A stretch of DNA of 64,000 nt from Flavobacteriales bacterium (GTDB taxonomy: Bacteria; Bacteroidota; Bacteroidia; Flavobacteriales_D; Crocinitomicaceae), in the NCBI GenBank assembly GCA_947449575.1, contig CANFRV010000009.1, forward strand, positions 1 through 64,000. The letters are read 5' to 3'. A model generated the notes under the pieces. The model was not told the DNA's origin, made no database searches, and was given only the letters and a program-made list of their open reading frames with translations. Positions 18,769 to 26,818 of the stretch are shown one piece after another. The first letter of the stretch is position 1, and each line of letters opens with the position of its first letter. Made by a program: the position numbers and the translations under genes.

Positions 18769-18979
18769 TTTGGATTATTTCTCAAATCTTCAAAAGAAAA
18801 AGGAACTAAAATCGATCACTATAAATGAAGGAATTATCACGATTTTTTATTGCCAAAATTGATTATTTTCCATGCCAAGTCTCAACTATTCGTCCTGTAA
18901 CCTTGCTACTAAAATTAATCAAGAATACTAATTCAATCAAGTAAACATAACTTAGTGTATAAGTCTATTGTATAAAATC
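18769..18979. other. Non-coding spacer between nrdA terminator and ricT promoter
   Basis: About 210 bp of AT-rich sequence with no ORF, RNA gene or clear repeat that I can support. Confidence 0.5.
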
Positions 18980-19010
18980 TTGTAGTCTAAAATCTAAATC
19001 GTTACTTTTA
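18980..19010 (+). promoter_or_regulatory. Candidate promoter of ricT-gldH
   Basis: TTG at 18980-18982, 20 nt spacer, TACTTTTA at 19003-19010. This is one mismatch from TAnnTTTG, 18 nt before the ATG. Confidence 0.4.
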
Positions 19011-19028
19011 CCTAAAATATTCAAAATT

Positions 19029-20387
19029 ATGAGTTGTTCTAATTGTAGTTCTGGAGGGGGGACTCCTCGAGGATGTAAAAATAATGGAAACTGTAATTCT
19101 GGTGGATGTAATAAATTAGAAGTGCACGATTGGTTGGCTAACATGTCGTTACCAGGTAATCAAGCACCATATGATATAGTTGAAGTAAGATTTAAAAATA
19201 GTCGTAAGAATTTTTTTAGAAACAGCAAAGGACTCTCATTACAAGCTGGAGACGTTGTTGCCGTTGAAGAAACGTCTGGACATGACCTTGGGGTTGTTTC
19301 GATTGTTGGAGAATTAGCCAGAATTCAAGTTAAAAAGAAAGACGCCGGTTTTAAACCGATGGAAGCAAAAAAAATCTATCGAATCGCAACGCAAGATGAT
19401 ATCGATAAATGGATTAAAGCGCGTTCATTAGAACCTGACTTAATGCAGCGTTCAAGAACGATGGCAATACATCTTGAACTAGAAATGAAAATCTCAGATG
19501 TCGAATACCAGGCAGATTTAACAAAAGCAACATTTTACTATACTGCAGAAGGAAGAGTAGATTTCCGTCAGTTAATTAAAAATATGGCGGAAGATTTCAA
19601 AGTTCGAATTGAGATGCGTCAAATTGGTTCTCGCCAGGAAGCTTCTAGATTAGGAGGTATCGGATCATGTGGTAGAGAATTATGCTGTTCAACTTGGTTA
19701 ACTGATTTTAGATCCGTTTCAACATCTGCAGCACGATATCAACAATTATCCCTGAATCCACAAAAGATGGCGGGTCAATGTGGAAAATTGAAATGCTGTT
19801 TGAATTATGAATTGGACATGTATATTGATGCGATGAAATCGTTTCCTAAATCAGAAACAAAACTGCGCACAGATAAAGGTTCAGCATATCATATAAAAAC
19901 TGATGTATTTAAAAGACAAATGTGGTATGTCTATGAAGGTGATCAAGGGTCTGGACTTATTTCACTTGCTCCAGAAAGGGTACGAGAAATAATTGAAATG
20001 AATATAGCAGGAAATAAGCCTAAAGAATTAGCTGATTTTGTTGTCGCATCAGTAGTAAAGGATTCTGATTATTCAAATCTAGATGGACAAGAAAGTTTGA
20101 CTCGATTCGAAAATTCATTTAAAAAGAAAAAAAATAAAGGAAAACCGAATAATGGTCCAAATTCATCTTTAAAAATGAATCCAAACCAAAAAACAAATTT
20201 CCCTAAACCACAAAATTCGCCGCAACGAGATACTGTAAACAATAATCCTAGGTCGGAAACTATTCCAGGACAAGCTGGAGAAACAAATGCTGTTTCAAAT
20301 AATTTAAAACCAAACAATAAAAAGCGTAGAAAGAATAATAATAGACCTAGGCCAAATAATCCCGCAAACAATGAAAATAATAACTAA
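19029..20387 (+). CDS. ricT: PSP1-domain protein, RicT/YaaT-like
   Basis: A 452-residue PSP1 protein. In Bacillus the relative RicT joins RicA and RicF in an iron-sulfur complex that affects RNA processing and development. The paired CxxxxCC motifs are conserved: Cys214/219/220 (GSCGRELCCS) and Cys251/256/257 (GQCGKLKCCL). Two additions stand out: a Cys-rich N-terminus (Cys3, 6, 16, 22, 27) and an Asn/Lys/Pro-rich, probably disordered tail from about 362 to the end. Its 3' end overlaps gldH by 17 nt, an arrangement I know from other gliding Bacteroidota. Confidence 0.88.
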   Translation: MSCSNCSSGGGTPRGCKNNGNCNSGGCNKLEVHDWLANMSLPGNQAPYDIVEVRFKNSRKNFFRNSKGLSLQAGDVVAVEETSGHDLGVVSIVGELARIQVKKKDAGFKPMEAKKIYRIATQDDIDKWIKARSLEPDLMQRSRTMAIHLELEMKISDVEYQADLTKATFYYTAEGRVDFRQLIKNMAEDFKVRIEMRQIGSRQEASRLGGIGSCGRELCCSTWLTDFRSVSTSAARYQQLSLNPQKMAGQCGKLKCCLNYELDMYIDAMKSFPKSETKLRTDKGSAYHIKTDVFKRQMWYVYEGDQGSGLISLAPERVREIIEMNIAGNKPKELADFVVASVVKDSDYSNLDGQESLTRFENSFKKKKNKGKPNNGPNSSLKMNPNQKTNFPKPQNSPQRDTVNNNPRSETIPGQAGETNAVSNNLKPNNKKRRKNNNRPRPNNPANNENNN

Positions 20388-20841
20388 ATTATTTGCTTAT
20401 GTTGCATTGCTTTTAATAGGTACATCCTGTTCAAAAACACCTTATTTTGATGAAGTGTATTCCTTTAAAAATCATGAATGGCTGCAAACAGTAAAACCAA
20501 AATTTGTAATTGATGTAAAAGAAGCGGATAAAAACTATGTTTTTACATTAACATTAAGAACAACAACAGATTATAAATACAGTGATTTGTGGATTTATAT
20601 GAATACGATTTCACCAGACGGTAAAAAAGCACGAGAACCATTCAAAATTTGCATCACTAACCCAGATGGAACATGGATTGGAATAAAAACTGGAACTATT
20701 GTAGAAAATCAATTTAAATTTGGGAAAAGTAAATTGCCCTTGAAAGGAAAATATACATTCACTTTAGAGCAAGGAATAACAGAATCTAAAATAGACCAAG
20801 TATTAGATATTGGACTAAATGTTGAGGAAGTGTACGATTAA
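20371..20841 (+). CDS. gldH: Gliding motility lipoprotein GldH
   Basis: A 156-residue lipoprotein with lipobox LIGTSCSKTP (cysteine about 20) followed by the family pattern YFDEVYSFKNHEW. GldH is one of the Gld proteins required for gliding in Flavobacterium johnsoniae, acting in the envelope; the exact role is unclear. The ATG lies inside the end of ricT (17-nt overlap), so translation is probably coupled. The presence of gldH suggests, but does not prove, gliding or a type IX secretion system in this organism. Confidence 0.87.
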   Translation: MKIITKLFAYVALLLIGTSCSKTPYFDEVYSFKNHEWLQTVKPKFVIDVKEADKNYVFTLTLRTTTDYKYSDLWIYMNTISPDGKKAREPFKICITNPDGTWIGIKTGTIVENQFKFGKSKLPLKGKYTFTLEQGITESKIDQVLDIGLNVEEVYD

Positions 20842-20884
20842 GAAAAAACTTTTGTTACTGACATTCCTTCTGATTTTGCTTTTT

Positions 20885-21586
20885 TTATAAAGAAGTAGTC
20901 TTTTTCTTATTTTTCTTTTTCTCACCAATTGCATAGCAATAATAAAGAGAAATGATATTTTGCGATTTTGATTTAGCAAGATTTACACTTTGCCCACGCA
21001 AATAGTAAACACTTAATAAATGAGGTCCTTTCAAATTAATATCTGTCCCTATCGATGTCCTAATTTTAGAAATTCGATCTCCGGTGGGTCCATTTTGCGG
21101 ATTATAAAAGAATTCTATTGAAGCAGAAGGAGTAAATTTACTCTTTTTAATTTCATATTTAACCGACGTTTTTACCCTTATTGTTTGATTACTGTAGGGA
21201 GAATAATTCTCTGTAGAACGAATCCCATTAAAGACATATTGATAGCGAATTCGCAGACCAAACGTATACCTCTTTAGAGGCTTCTCAAAATTGAGATTGA
21301 AATTAAATCTATTAAAATATTTAAAATTTCCATACTTATTTAGTTGGTCAAGCCCCCTGTAATCAATTGAAGGTTTAAACCATTTGTTTACCTTATATTT
21401 AAATGTAAGTTCAGGATAAAAAAGTTGGAGTGTATTTCCATATATCCTGCTATTTAAATCCAAAGTTGCTTCTAATTTCGGATTTAATTTTTTTGACACA
21501 CCCATTCCAGTCCACAGCTCATTCGTCTCTTGACCAAATGAACAAATTGAAATGAAAAGAAATAAATTTATGACTACGTTTTTCAA
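20885..21586 (-). CDS. DUF2490-type outer-membrane beta-barrel protein
   Basis: A 233-residue protein with a signal peptide (1-18, cut near CSFGQE), then regularly alternating amphipathic beta-strands rich in Tyr, Phe and Arg. It matches the DUF2490 family of predicted outer-membrane barrels. The N-terminal mature part, ELWTGMGVSKKLNPKLEATLDLNSRIYG, is typical. It ends in a lysine-rich tail (EKKKNKKKTTSL). It is downstream of, and overlaps by 4 nt, the lipoprotein gene at 21583, so the two are coupled. The cargo or function is not known. Confidence 0.8.
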   Translation of the reverse strand: MKNVVINLFLFISICSFGQETNELWTGMGVSKKLNPKLEATLDLNSRIYGNTLQLFYPELTFKYKVNKWFKPSIDYRGLDQLNKYGNFKYFNRFNFNLNFEKPLKRYTFGLRIRYQYVFNGIRSTENYSPYSNQTIRVKTSVKYEIKKSKFTPSASIEFFYNPQNGPTGDRISKIRTSIGTDINLKGPHLLSVYYLRGQSVNLAKSKSQNIISLYYCYAIGEKKKNKKKTTSL

Positions 21587-22308
21587 TTATTAATTGTTAT
21601 TTGACCAACATCTATAGTTGAATTATCGCTCGAGATCACACCATTAGCGAAAACGGCTTGAGTTCCACTGGCACAAGTTGTACATTTACTATAGCAATAT
21701 ACGGTATATTCTCCTTTCCCTAAATCAGGAAAACTAAATGAGCCGTCAAAATTCGATGTTACCTTATCTGTATAAGCCGTTGGAATTGCATTGGTTCCAT
21801 AAATCAAATAAACGTCTATATCTGGCCCTGGCCCTTCATTGACAAAAACACCCAAGGTATTGTAATTTAAAACATGAATATTTCCTGTAATCCTGGAAGT
21901 TCCAGAGTTTTTTATTTTTTTTATGCTAATTGTACCAAGATCAATGGTAGAATTTCTTTTAGTTATTTCTGCCGGAAGAATTTTTACAGCTTTACCATCC
22001 GCCGTGGTAGCGCAATCTTCATAAAAATAGACAGAATATTTTCCTGTTTCTAAATAATCAAATTTAAATGAGCCATCATAACTGGTAGTTGTTTTATCAC
22101 TATAACCTGCCTTACCATCACCATAAATAATAAAAACATCTTCATTGGCTTTTGGATATGACCCTGTCATTATTCCAGCTGTATTGTATAATTCTGTTGA
22201 TAATACCCCCGTAATCATCGAAGTTCCCCCTTGACCAGCTTGCTTTTTACAAGATGTTAAAAAGAAAGTAGAAAGAACAATTAAAGGTAAGAACAAGAAT
22301 ACTTTCAT
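21583..22308 (-). CDS. Lipoprotein with two Cna-B/SdrD-like beta-sandwich repeats
   Basis: A 241-residue protein with a signal peptide ending in lipobox TFFLTSCKKQ. Two related domains of about 105 residues follow (about 30-128 and 135-240). Each has the pattern VYLIYG/VFIIYG, then S-x-D-GSF-x-F-x-x-L-x-x-G-x-Y-x-V-Y, and ends with ST-ID-G-I-I. The GSF...LxxGxYxVxxY signature marks SdrD/Cna-B-like folds. The internal duplication and a Cys pair in each domain (for example CTTCASG) may give disulfides. It is translationally coupled to the DUF2490 barrel. The function is unknown, perhaps surface binding. Confidence 0.78.
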   Translation of the reverse strand: MKVFLFLPLIVLSTFFLTSCKKQAGQGGTSMITGVLSTELYNTAGIMTGSYPKANEDVFIIYGDGKAGYSDKTTTSYDGSFKFDYLETGKYSVYFYEDCATTADGKAVKILPAEITKRNSTIDLGTISIKKIKNSGTSRITGNIHVLNYNTLGVFVNEGPGPDIDVYLIYGTNAIPTAYTDKVTSNFDGSFSFPDLGKGEYTVYCYSKCTTCASGTQAVFANGVISSDNSTIDVGQITINN

Positions 22309-22658
22309 ATTTATATTTTTTAAAAAGTAAAAAAAAATTAGATCACAAGATAAACAACATTTATTTAATAACCTGAGATTCTGTATTAATAATGAAGATA
22401 GTATTCTTTATTTAAAAATGAATTAGATCCTTTTTATGTTGGCGATGAGCAGATACTACTGTAAAATTAGGAGCATAAATAGGTATTAAGAGGAAACTTT
22501 AAAAATAGTTGTCAACCAGAGTACTTTATCAAACATAAGATCTAATCCTTCATAAAAACGCTGATTAACAAGTGCCTTGAAAGAGTGTTCTTTAGTAAGA
22601 AATGAATAAAGGACTACTTGTTAACATAACCAATTCAAAAAAAATTATTTTTCAGTAT
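22309..22658. other. Intergenic region between divergent lipoprotein and 154-aa genes
   Basis: AT-rich, without ORFs or RNA genes I can support. AACCTGAGATT at 22370-22380 resembles the outer end of the inverted-repeat elements but has no matching right end here. A candidate promoter of the rightward gene follows at 22659. Confidence 0.4.
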
Positions 22659-22686
22659 TTGCTATTAATCTTTGTTTTTATTTTTG
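22659..22686 (+). promoter_or_regulatory. Candidate promoter of the 154-aa membrane protein gene
   Basis: TTG at 22659-22661, 17 nt spacer and TATTTTTG at 22679-22686, a full TAnnTTTG match, 18 nt before the ATG at 22705. Confidence 0.5.
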
Positions 22687-22704
22687 CGTAAAAATTATAA
22701 CTAA

Positions 22705-23169
22705 ATGACAAAGTACGAAAGGCTAAATTTAAAAATAGCTAATCAAGAGAAAATAATTCTATCCAGAGGCCATGAAATTTTTCGGTCGATGATTTCTATT
22801 TTTACAATTCTCTCACTCCTACTTTTTGCACTTGTCTTTCTTTATTTTAACATCTCTATTATTTCAATAGTTACTTTTATCATGCTTTCCTCTTTTTATT
22901 TGCTATTAGTAAAAAAACAAAAGAAATATGTTTCAGCATCCATAAAAGGGGAAATGTTACTAGTGCAAGATGGATCGAATAAAAATAAAGCTACTTCTTT
23001 ACAAAGTATTAAATCAATATCTACACACACCTTCTTTAAAATGAATTTTACGAGAATAACATTTAAATTAGATGGGAGAAAACATCAAATCTGCTTAGTG
23101 AAAAAAATAGAGTCTGATCAACTGGAAAACGCAGAAATCATTAAAGCGGCAATGAAAGTAGCATCATAA
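22705..23169 (+). CDS. Membrane protein of unknown function, 154 aa
   Basis: I do not recognise this family. Two adjacent hydrophobic helices (about 29-49 and 51-68) lie between a charged N-terminus and a C-terminal soluble part of about 85 residues. The soluble part looks beta-rich (ASIKGEMLLVQDG, RITFKLDGRKHQICLV), like small PH-type domains placed behind two helices. It stands alone in its transcription unit behind a good promoter candidate and ends 3 nt from paaD, which is convergent. Confidence 0.65.
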   Translation: MTKYERLNLKIANQEKIILSRGHEIFRSMISIFTILSLLLFALVFLYFNISIISIVTFIMLSSFYLLLVKKQKKYVSASIKGEMLLVQDGSNKNKATSLQSIKSISTHTFFKMNFTRITFKLDGRKHQICLVKKIESDQLENAEIIKAAMKVAS

Positions 23170-23172
23170 ACC

Positions 23173-23658
23173 TTACCGAAGGCATTTAAAGTAATCAAAA
23201 GGCTCTAAACAATCATTGCATTGGTAATGAGCTTTACAAGCTGTGCTACCAAATTGACTAATCATTTTAGTGTTTTTTGATCTGCACAAGGGACAAGGAA
23301 CAACAGTTGGGGCTGCAAAAAGAACACTTTTATCCACTTCATTTTCAGGCGGAGCAATTCCATACTCTCTTAACTTATTCTTACCATTTTCGCTAATCCA
23401 ATCTGTTGTCCAAGGTGGGAAAAGTATTAAATCGACTTTTACAGATGGAACCCCTTTTTCGTGCAACAATTTAATTATATCTTCTTCGATCACTTTCATT
23501 GCAGGACAGCCGCTGTAGGTAGGTGTAATAACAACTGTACATAAATCTTCTTCTAAATTTACAGCACGAACAACTCCCAAATCAACAATCGTTAAAACTG
23601 GTATTTCTGGGTCACTTACTTCTTCTAGGTAATTCCAAATATCGTTTTCGTTTATCAT
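23173..23658 (-). CDS. paaD: PaaD-like iron-sulfur maturation protein (DUF59)
   Basis: A 161-residue protein with an N-terminal DUF59/MIP18 domain (about 5-85) including TYSGCPAM with Cys51. The C-terminal Cys cluster (Cys122, 125, 141, 147, 150, 159) has the CPLC...CNDC pattern that separates PaaD from plain SufT-like proteins. In known systems PaaD supports the iron-containing phenylacetyl-CoA epoxidase PaaABCE. The catalytic paaA, paaB and paaC genes are not in this window. It is divergent from two PaaE-like reductase genes. A general iron-sulfur assembly role is the alternative. Confidence 0.82.
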   Translation of the reverse strand: MINENDIWNYLEEVSDPEIPVLTIVDLGVVRAVNLEEDLCTVVITPTYSGCPAMKVIEEDIIKLLHEKGVPSVKVDLILFPPWTTDWISENGKNKLREYGIAPPENEVDKSVLFAAPTVVPCPLCRSKNTKMISQFGSTACKAHYQCNDCLEPFDYFKCLR

Positions 23659-23684
23659 TTTTTATTTTGAATACGTAAATTTCA

Positions 23685-23700
23685 AAAATCGCGCGCTTTT
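23685..23700. promoter_or_regulatory. Near-perfect GC palindrome upstream of paaD
   Basis: AAAATCGCGCGCTTTT is palindromic but for one pair and stands out in AT-rich DNA. It lies 27 nt upstream of the paaD start, in the 189-bp gap shared with the divergent reductase gene. It could be a repressor operator; this is inference only. Confidence 0.3.
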
Positions 23701-23847
23701 CAATAAATAACACTCTTATTTTGTACCAAATTTACTACATATGTTCATTGATTTCAATTCTTAAGCAAAGGAATTGGTTAAAAAATAAAATCAATCGGTT
23801 TTTCTTTCGTAAAATGATTAATTTTACAGCAACTATTTTTTATTCGA

Positions 23848-24918
23848 ATGACTCCAAGATTTCACACACTCACAATTGATAACATACGTAAGGAAACAGA
23901 AGACACCATTTCAATAGCGTTTGAAATTCCTTCAGAATTAGAAAAAGATTTTTCATTTCAGGCCGGACAATATTTAACACTGAAAGCAAATATTAATGGA
24001 GAAGATGTTAGAAGATCATATTCATTATCATCCGCTCCATTTGAAAATGAATGGAGAGTCGCTATTAAAAAAATTGATGGCGGTAAATTCTCCACCTTTG
24101 CGAATGAAAAATTTTCAGAAGGGCAATTTATTGAAGTAATGACACCTACCGGAAATTTTCATCTGACAAGCTCTGTAAATAATGAAAAAAACTATGTTCT
24201 AATTGCTGCAGGAAGCGGAATTACCCCTATAATATCCATTGCAAAAACGATTCTAAAAGAAGAGCCGAGAAGCAGAGTGACCCTCTTTTATGGTAATAAA
24301 ACGATTTCTTCTACCATCTTTCGCGAAGAACTAAATTCGTTAAAAAGTCTATATTCTAACAAACTAGATCTTATCTCCATCTTTTCTCGCGAGACCGTCG
24401 ATAATCCATTGCAAAATGGTAGAATTAACCTTGAAAAATTAGCACAGCTGCAGAAAGAATTTCTTCAAAACACAAAAGTAGATGAAGTTTTTGTATGCGG
24501 ACCTGAGGAAATGGTGCATTGCGTAAAAGATCATTTTGCTGCATATGTTGCGGACCCCAAAAAGATTCACTTCGAACTTTTTACCACTTCAGAAGTTAAA
24601 AAGGAATCTTCAACAAACTCCTCAGATCTGACAGTAATCACCTCCAATGTACAGGTGATCGTCGATGGTGATACGATAGAAATAGTGCTCACATCGGATG
24701 GAGAAAATATTTTAGATGCTGCTAGCAATGCTGGTGGTGATTTACCTTTCGCTTGTAAAGGAGGTGTTTGTTGTACTTGCAAAGCAAAAATCATAGAAGG
24801 AACTGCTTCAATGGATATTAATTATTCATTAGAGCCTGATGATATTGCGGCAGGCTATATCCTAACGTGCCAAGCTCATCCAACTAGTGAAACATTAATT
24901 ATATCATTTGACGAATAA
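23848..24918 (+). CDS. PaaE-like 2Fe-2S/FAD oxidoreductase, copy 1
   Basis: A 356-residue reductase that passes electrons from NAD(P)H through FAD to a 2Fe-2S ferredoxin domain. It has an FAD-binding motif RRSYSLSS (about 55-62), a nucleotide motif AGSGITPI (about 121-128), and a C-terminal plant-type ferredoxin with ligands Cys303, Cys308, Cys311 and Cys341. The domain order matches PaaE, the reductase of phenylacetyl-CoA epoxidase. A second homologous gene follows after 5 nt. The partner oxygenase is not in the window, so a different acceptor is possible. Confidence 0.88.
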   Translation: MTPRFHTLTIDNIRKETEDTISIAFEIPSELEKDFSFQAGQYLTLKANINGEDVRRSYSLSSAPFENEWRVAIKKIDGGKFSTFANEKFSEGQFIEVMTPTGNFHLTSSVNNEKNYVLIAAGSGITPIISIAKTILKEEPRSRVTLFYGNKTISSTIFREELNSLKSLYSNKLDLISIFSRETVDNPLQNGRINLEKLAQLQKEFLQNTKVDEVFVCGPEEMVHCVKDHFAAYVADPKKIHFELFTTSEVKKESSTNSSDLTVITSNVQVIVDGDTIEIVLTSDGENILDAASNAGGDLPFACKGGVCCTCKAKIIEGTASMDINYSLEPDDIAAGYILTCQAHPTSETLIISFDE

Positions 24919-24923
24919 AAATT

Positions 24924-26006
24924 ATGGCATTTTTTAAGAAATTATTTAAAAAAGATTCTTCTGGTAAAACACACAAAGGATTTTATAATTTAACTATTCA
25001 AAAAATTGAAAAGTTAACATCTGACAGTGTGAAAGTCACATTAGACGTTCCAGAGGCATTGAAAAAAACATTTCAATTTATTGCTGGACAGTATATTAAT
25101 TTCGTTATTGAAAATAAAGGAAAAGAGGAGCGCAGATCGTATTCCATTTGCAGTGGTCCGAATGAACCTCTAGCTGTTGCTGTAAAATCAGTTTCTGATG
25201 GAAATATTTCTGTATGGTTCAACGCAGTTGCTGAGGAAGGAATGGAAATTCAAGTTTCTAAACCCGAAGGAAACTTTCAATTAAAAACAGCTGATAAAAA
25301 TGTGGTTGCTTTTTCTGCGGGAAGCGGAATTACTCCTATCATGTCTATTGCAAAAGCATTAGCATCATCAAATGGTAAAATGAAATTGTTTTATGGAAAT
25401 AGAACAGAAAATTCAATTCTTTTTTACGATGAAATCAAGCATTTGTCACATATAGAAACTGATTTCTACTTAAGTGGCGAAACAATTCAAGGGTATTCTT
25501 CAGGGCGATTAGATGCTGGCACTATTTCTGAAATAATAAAACAAGATTTAGACCTTTTAAAAGCAGATGCATTCTTTTTATGTGGCCCAGAGGAAATGAT
25601 TAAAGCAGGTGTTGATGCATTAAAATTATTTGGAGTTCCTACAGAGAAAGTTCATTATGAGTTATTTACTGTCCCAATTTTAATGAAATCGAACACCGCG
25701 TCCTCTGATAGTGCTTTTTCAGGAGAAAGTAATGTGAAAGTAATTTTAGACGGTGAAGAAATCGAATTCAAGCTGAAATCAAATGGGAAAGCAATTTTAG
25801 ATGTCCTAGATAAATCTGGTTTTGATGCGCCTTATTCTTGTCGAGGAGGAGTTTGCTCTTCGTGCAAAGGAAAAATTTTACAAGGAAAAGCTTCTATGAC
25901 AATGAATTACGCATTGACAGAAGAAGAAGTTGCGGAAGGATATGTTTTGGTTTGTCAAGCTCATCCTGCAAGTGAAGAACTTGTAATTAGTTTTGACGAG
26001 AAGTAA
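24924..26006 (+). CDS. PaaE-like 2Fe-2S/FAD oxidoreductase, copy 2
   Basis: A 360-residue tandem paralogue of the gene before it, with the same domain order: FAD motif RRSYSICSG, nucleotide motif AGSGITPI and a ferredoxin domain with ligands Cys306, Cys311, Cys314 and Cys344. It has a short extra basic N-terminus (FFKKLFKKDSSGKTHKG) that copy 1 lacks. The two proteins are clearly homologous along their whole length but diverged, so the duplication is not recent. The 5-nt spacing makes one transcript likely. Which one serves an epoxidase cannot be decided here. Confidence 0.87.
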   Translation: MAFFKKLFKKDSSGKTHKGFYNLTIQKIEKLTSDSVKVTLDVPEALKKTFQFIAGQYINFVIENKGKEERRSYSICSGPNEPLAVAVKSVSDGNISVWFNAVAEEGMEIQVSKPEGNFQLKTADKNVVAFSAGSGITPIMSIAKALASSNGKMKLFYGNRTENSILFYDEIKHLSHIETDFYLSGETIQGYSSGRLDAGTISEIIKQDLDLLKADAFFLCGPEEMIKAGVDALKLFGVPTEKVHYELFTVPILMKSNTASSDSAFSGESNVKVILDGEEIEFKLKSNGKAILDVLDKSGFDAPYSCRGGVCSSCKGKILQGKASMTMNYALTEEEVAEGYVLVCQAHPASEELVISFDEK

Positions 26007-26084
26007 CCGTATCAAATAAAATTTTAACTTCTCAGCGTTTGAAATAATTAATTTTAGTCGATCCTTTAAGAATAGTATTTAGTC

Positions 26085-26780
26085 ATGAATCAAAAAAAAA
26101 TTATTGTTGTTGTTGGTGCTAGTCGAGGGATTGGGAAGGCAACTGTAGAAAAATTTGCGGCTAATCCTGAATATACTGTTCTTGCTCTTTCTCGCAACAC
26201 GAAGGGGATGGAACAATTTTCTTACCTCACTAACGTAAAGTGTTTTGGATTTGATTTAGAGGATTCTAATGTTCGCCACCAAGCTGAAAGAATTTTCTCG
26301 ACAATTGAATCCATTGATATATTGGTCAATAATGCAGGAAAATTAGTCAACAAACCTTTTACTGAATTAACTCCTCAAGACCTTACTTCAAGTTATCAGT
26401 CAAATGTTATCGGTGTGATGCAAACTGTTCAAGCAGCACTCCCTAAAATGCTTGATAATGGAGGGCATATAGTGAATATAAGTTCAATGGGAGGTTTTCA
26501 AGGAACTGTAAAATTTTCCGGTTTAACTGCTTATTCAACTTCCAAAGCAGCTGTTTGTAGCTTCACAGAATTGTTCTATGAAGAACACAAGGACACAAGA
26601 GTGAAAATGAATTGTCTGTGTCTTGGAGCGGTGCAAACAGAAATGTTGGAAGAAGCTTTTCCAGGATATCAAGCGCCAGTTTCGGCGGAAAAAATGGCAG
26701 AATTTATTGTCCATTTTGCTCTTACAAGTCATGAATGGATAAATGGAAAAATTATTCCCGTTTCTTTGACAACACCTTGA
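26085..26780 (+). CDS. Short-chain dehydrogenase/reductase (SDR)
   Basis: A 231-residue classical SDR: cofactor loop GASRGIGKAT (11-20), NNAG motif (82-85), catalytic serine near 133 (NISSMGG), and Tyr150/Lys154 (AYSTSKAAV). It should reduce or oxidise a small carbonyl/alcohol substrate with NAD(P)H. It starts 78 nt after the second reductase gene and may or may not belong to that unit. It is convergent with the LETM1-like gene. The substrate is unknown. Confidence 0.88.
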   Translation: MNQKKIIVVVGASRGIGKATVEKFAANPEYTVLALSRNTKGMEQFSYLTNVKCFGFDLEDSNVRHQAERIFSTIESIDILVNNAGKLVNKPFTELTPQDLTSSYQSNVIGVMQTVQAALPKMLDNGGHIVNISSMGGFQGTVKFSGLTAYSTSKAAVCSFTELFYEEHKDTRVKMNCLCLGAVQTEMLEEAFPGYQAPVSAEKMAEFIVHFALTSHEWINGKIIPVSLTTP

Positions 26781-26818
26781 AATTTTTGACTCTGTTAAGT
26801 CAGATGTAACGAAAAGAA

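Noticed and set aside
20069-20371. 100-codon open frame antisense to the ricT tail
   Set aside because: It is the complement of an Asn/Lys-rich stretch, giving Phe/Leu-rich nonsense.
22370-22380. AACCTGAGATT, similar to the outer end of the inverted-repeat elements
   Set aside because: No matching right end or internal islands follow within the gap, so chance similarity is more likely than a third copy.
26785-26808. Small stem (TGACT/AGTCA) between the SDR and LETM1-like genes
   Set aside because: Only five pairs and no clear T-run; too weak for a terminator call.
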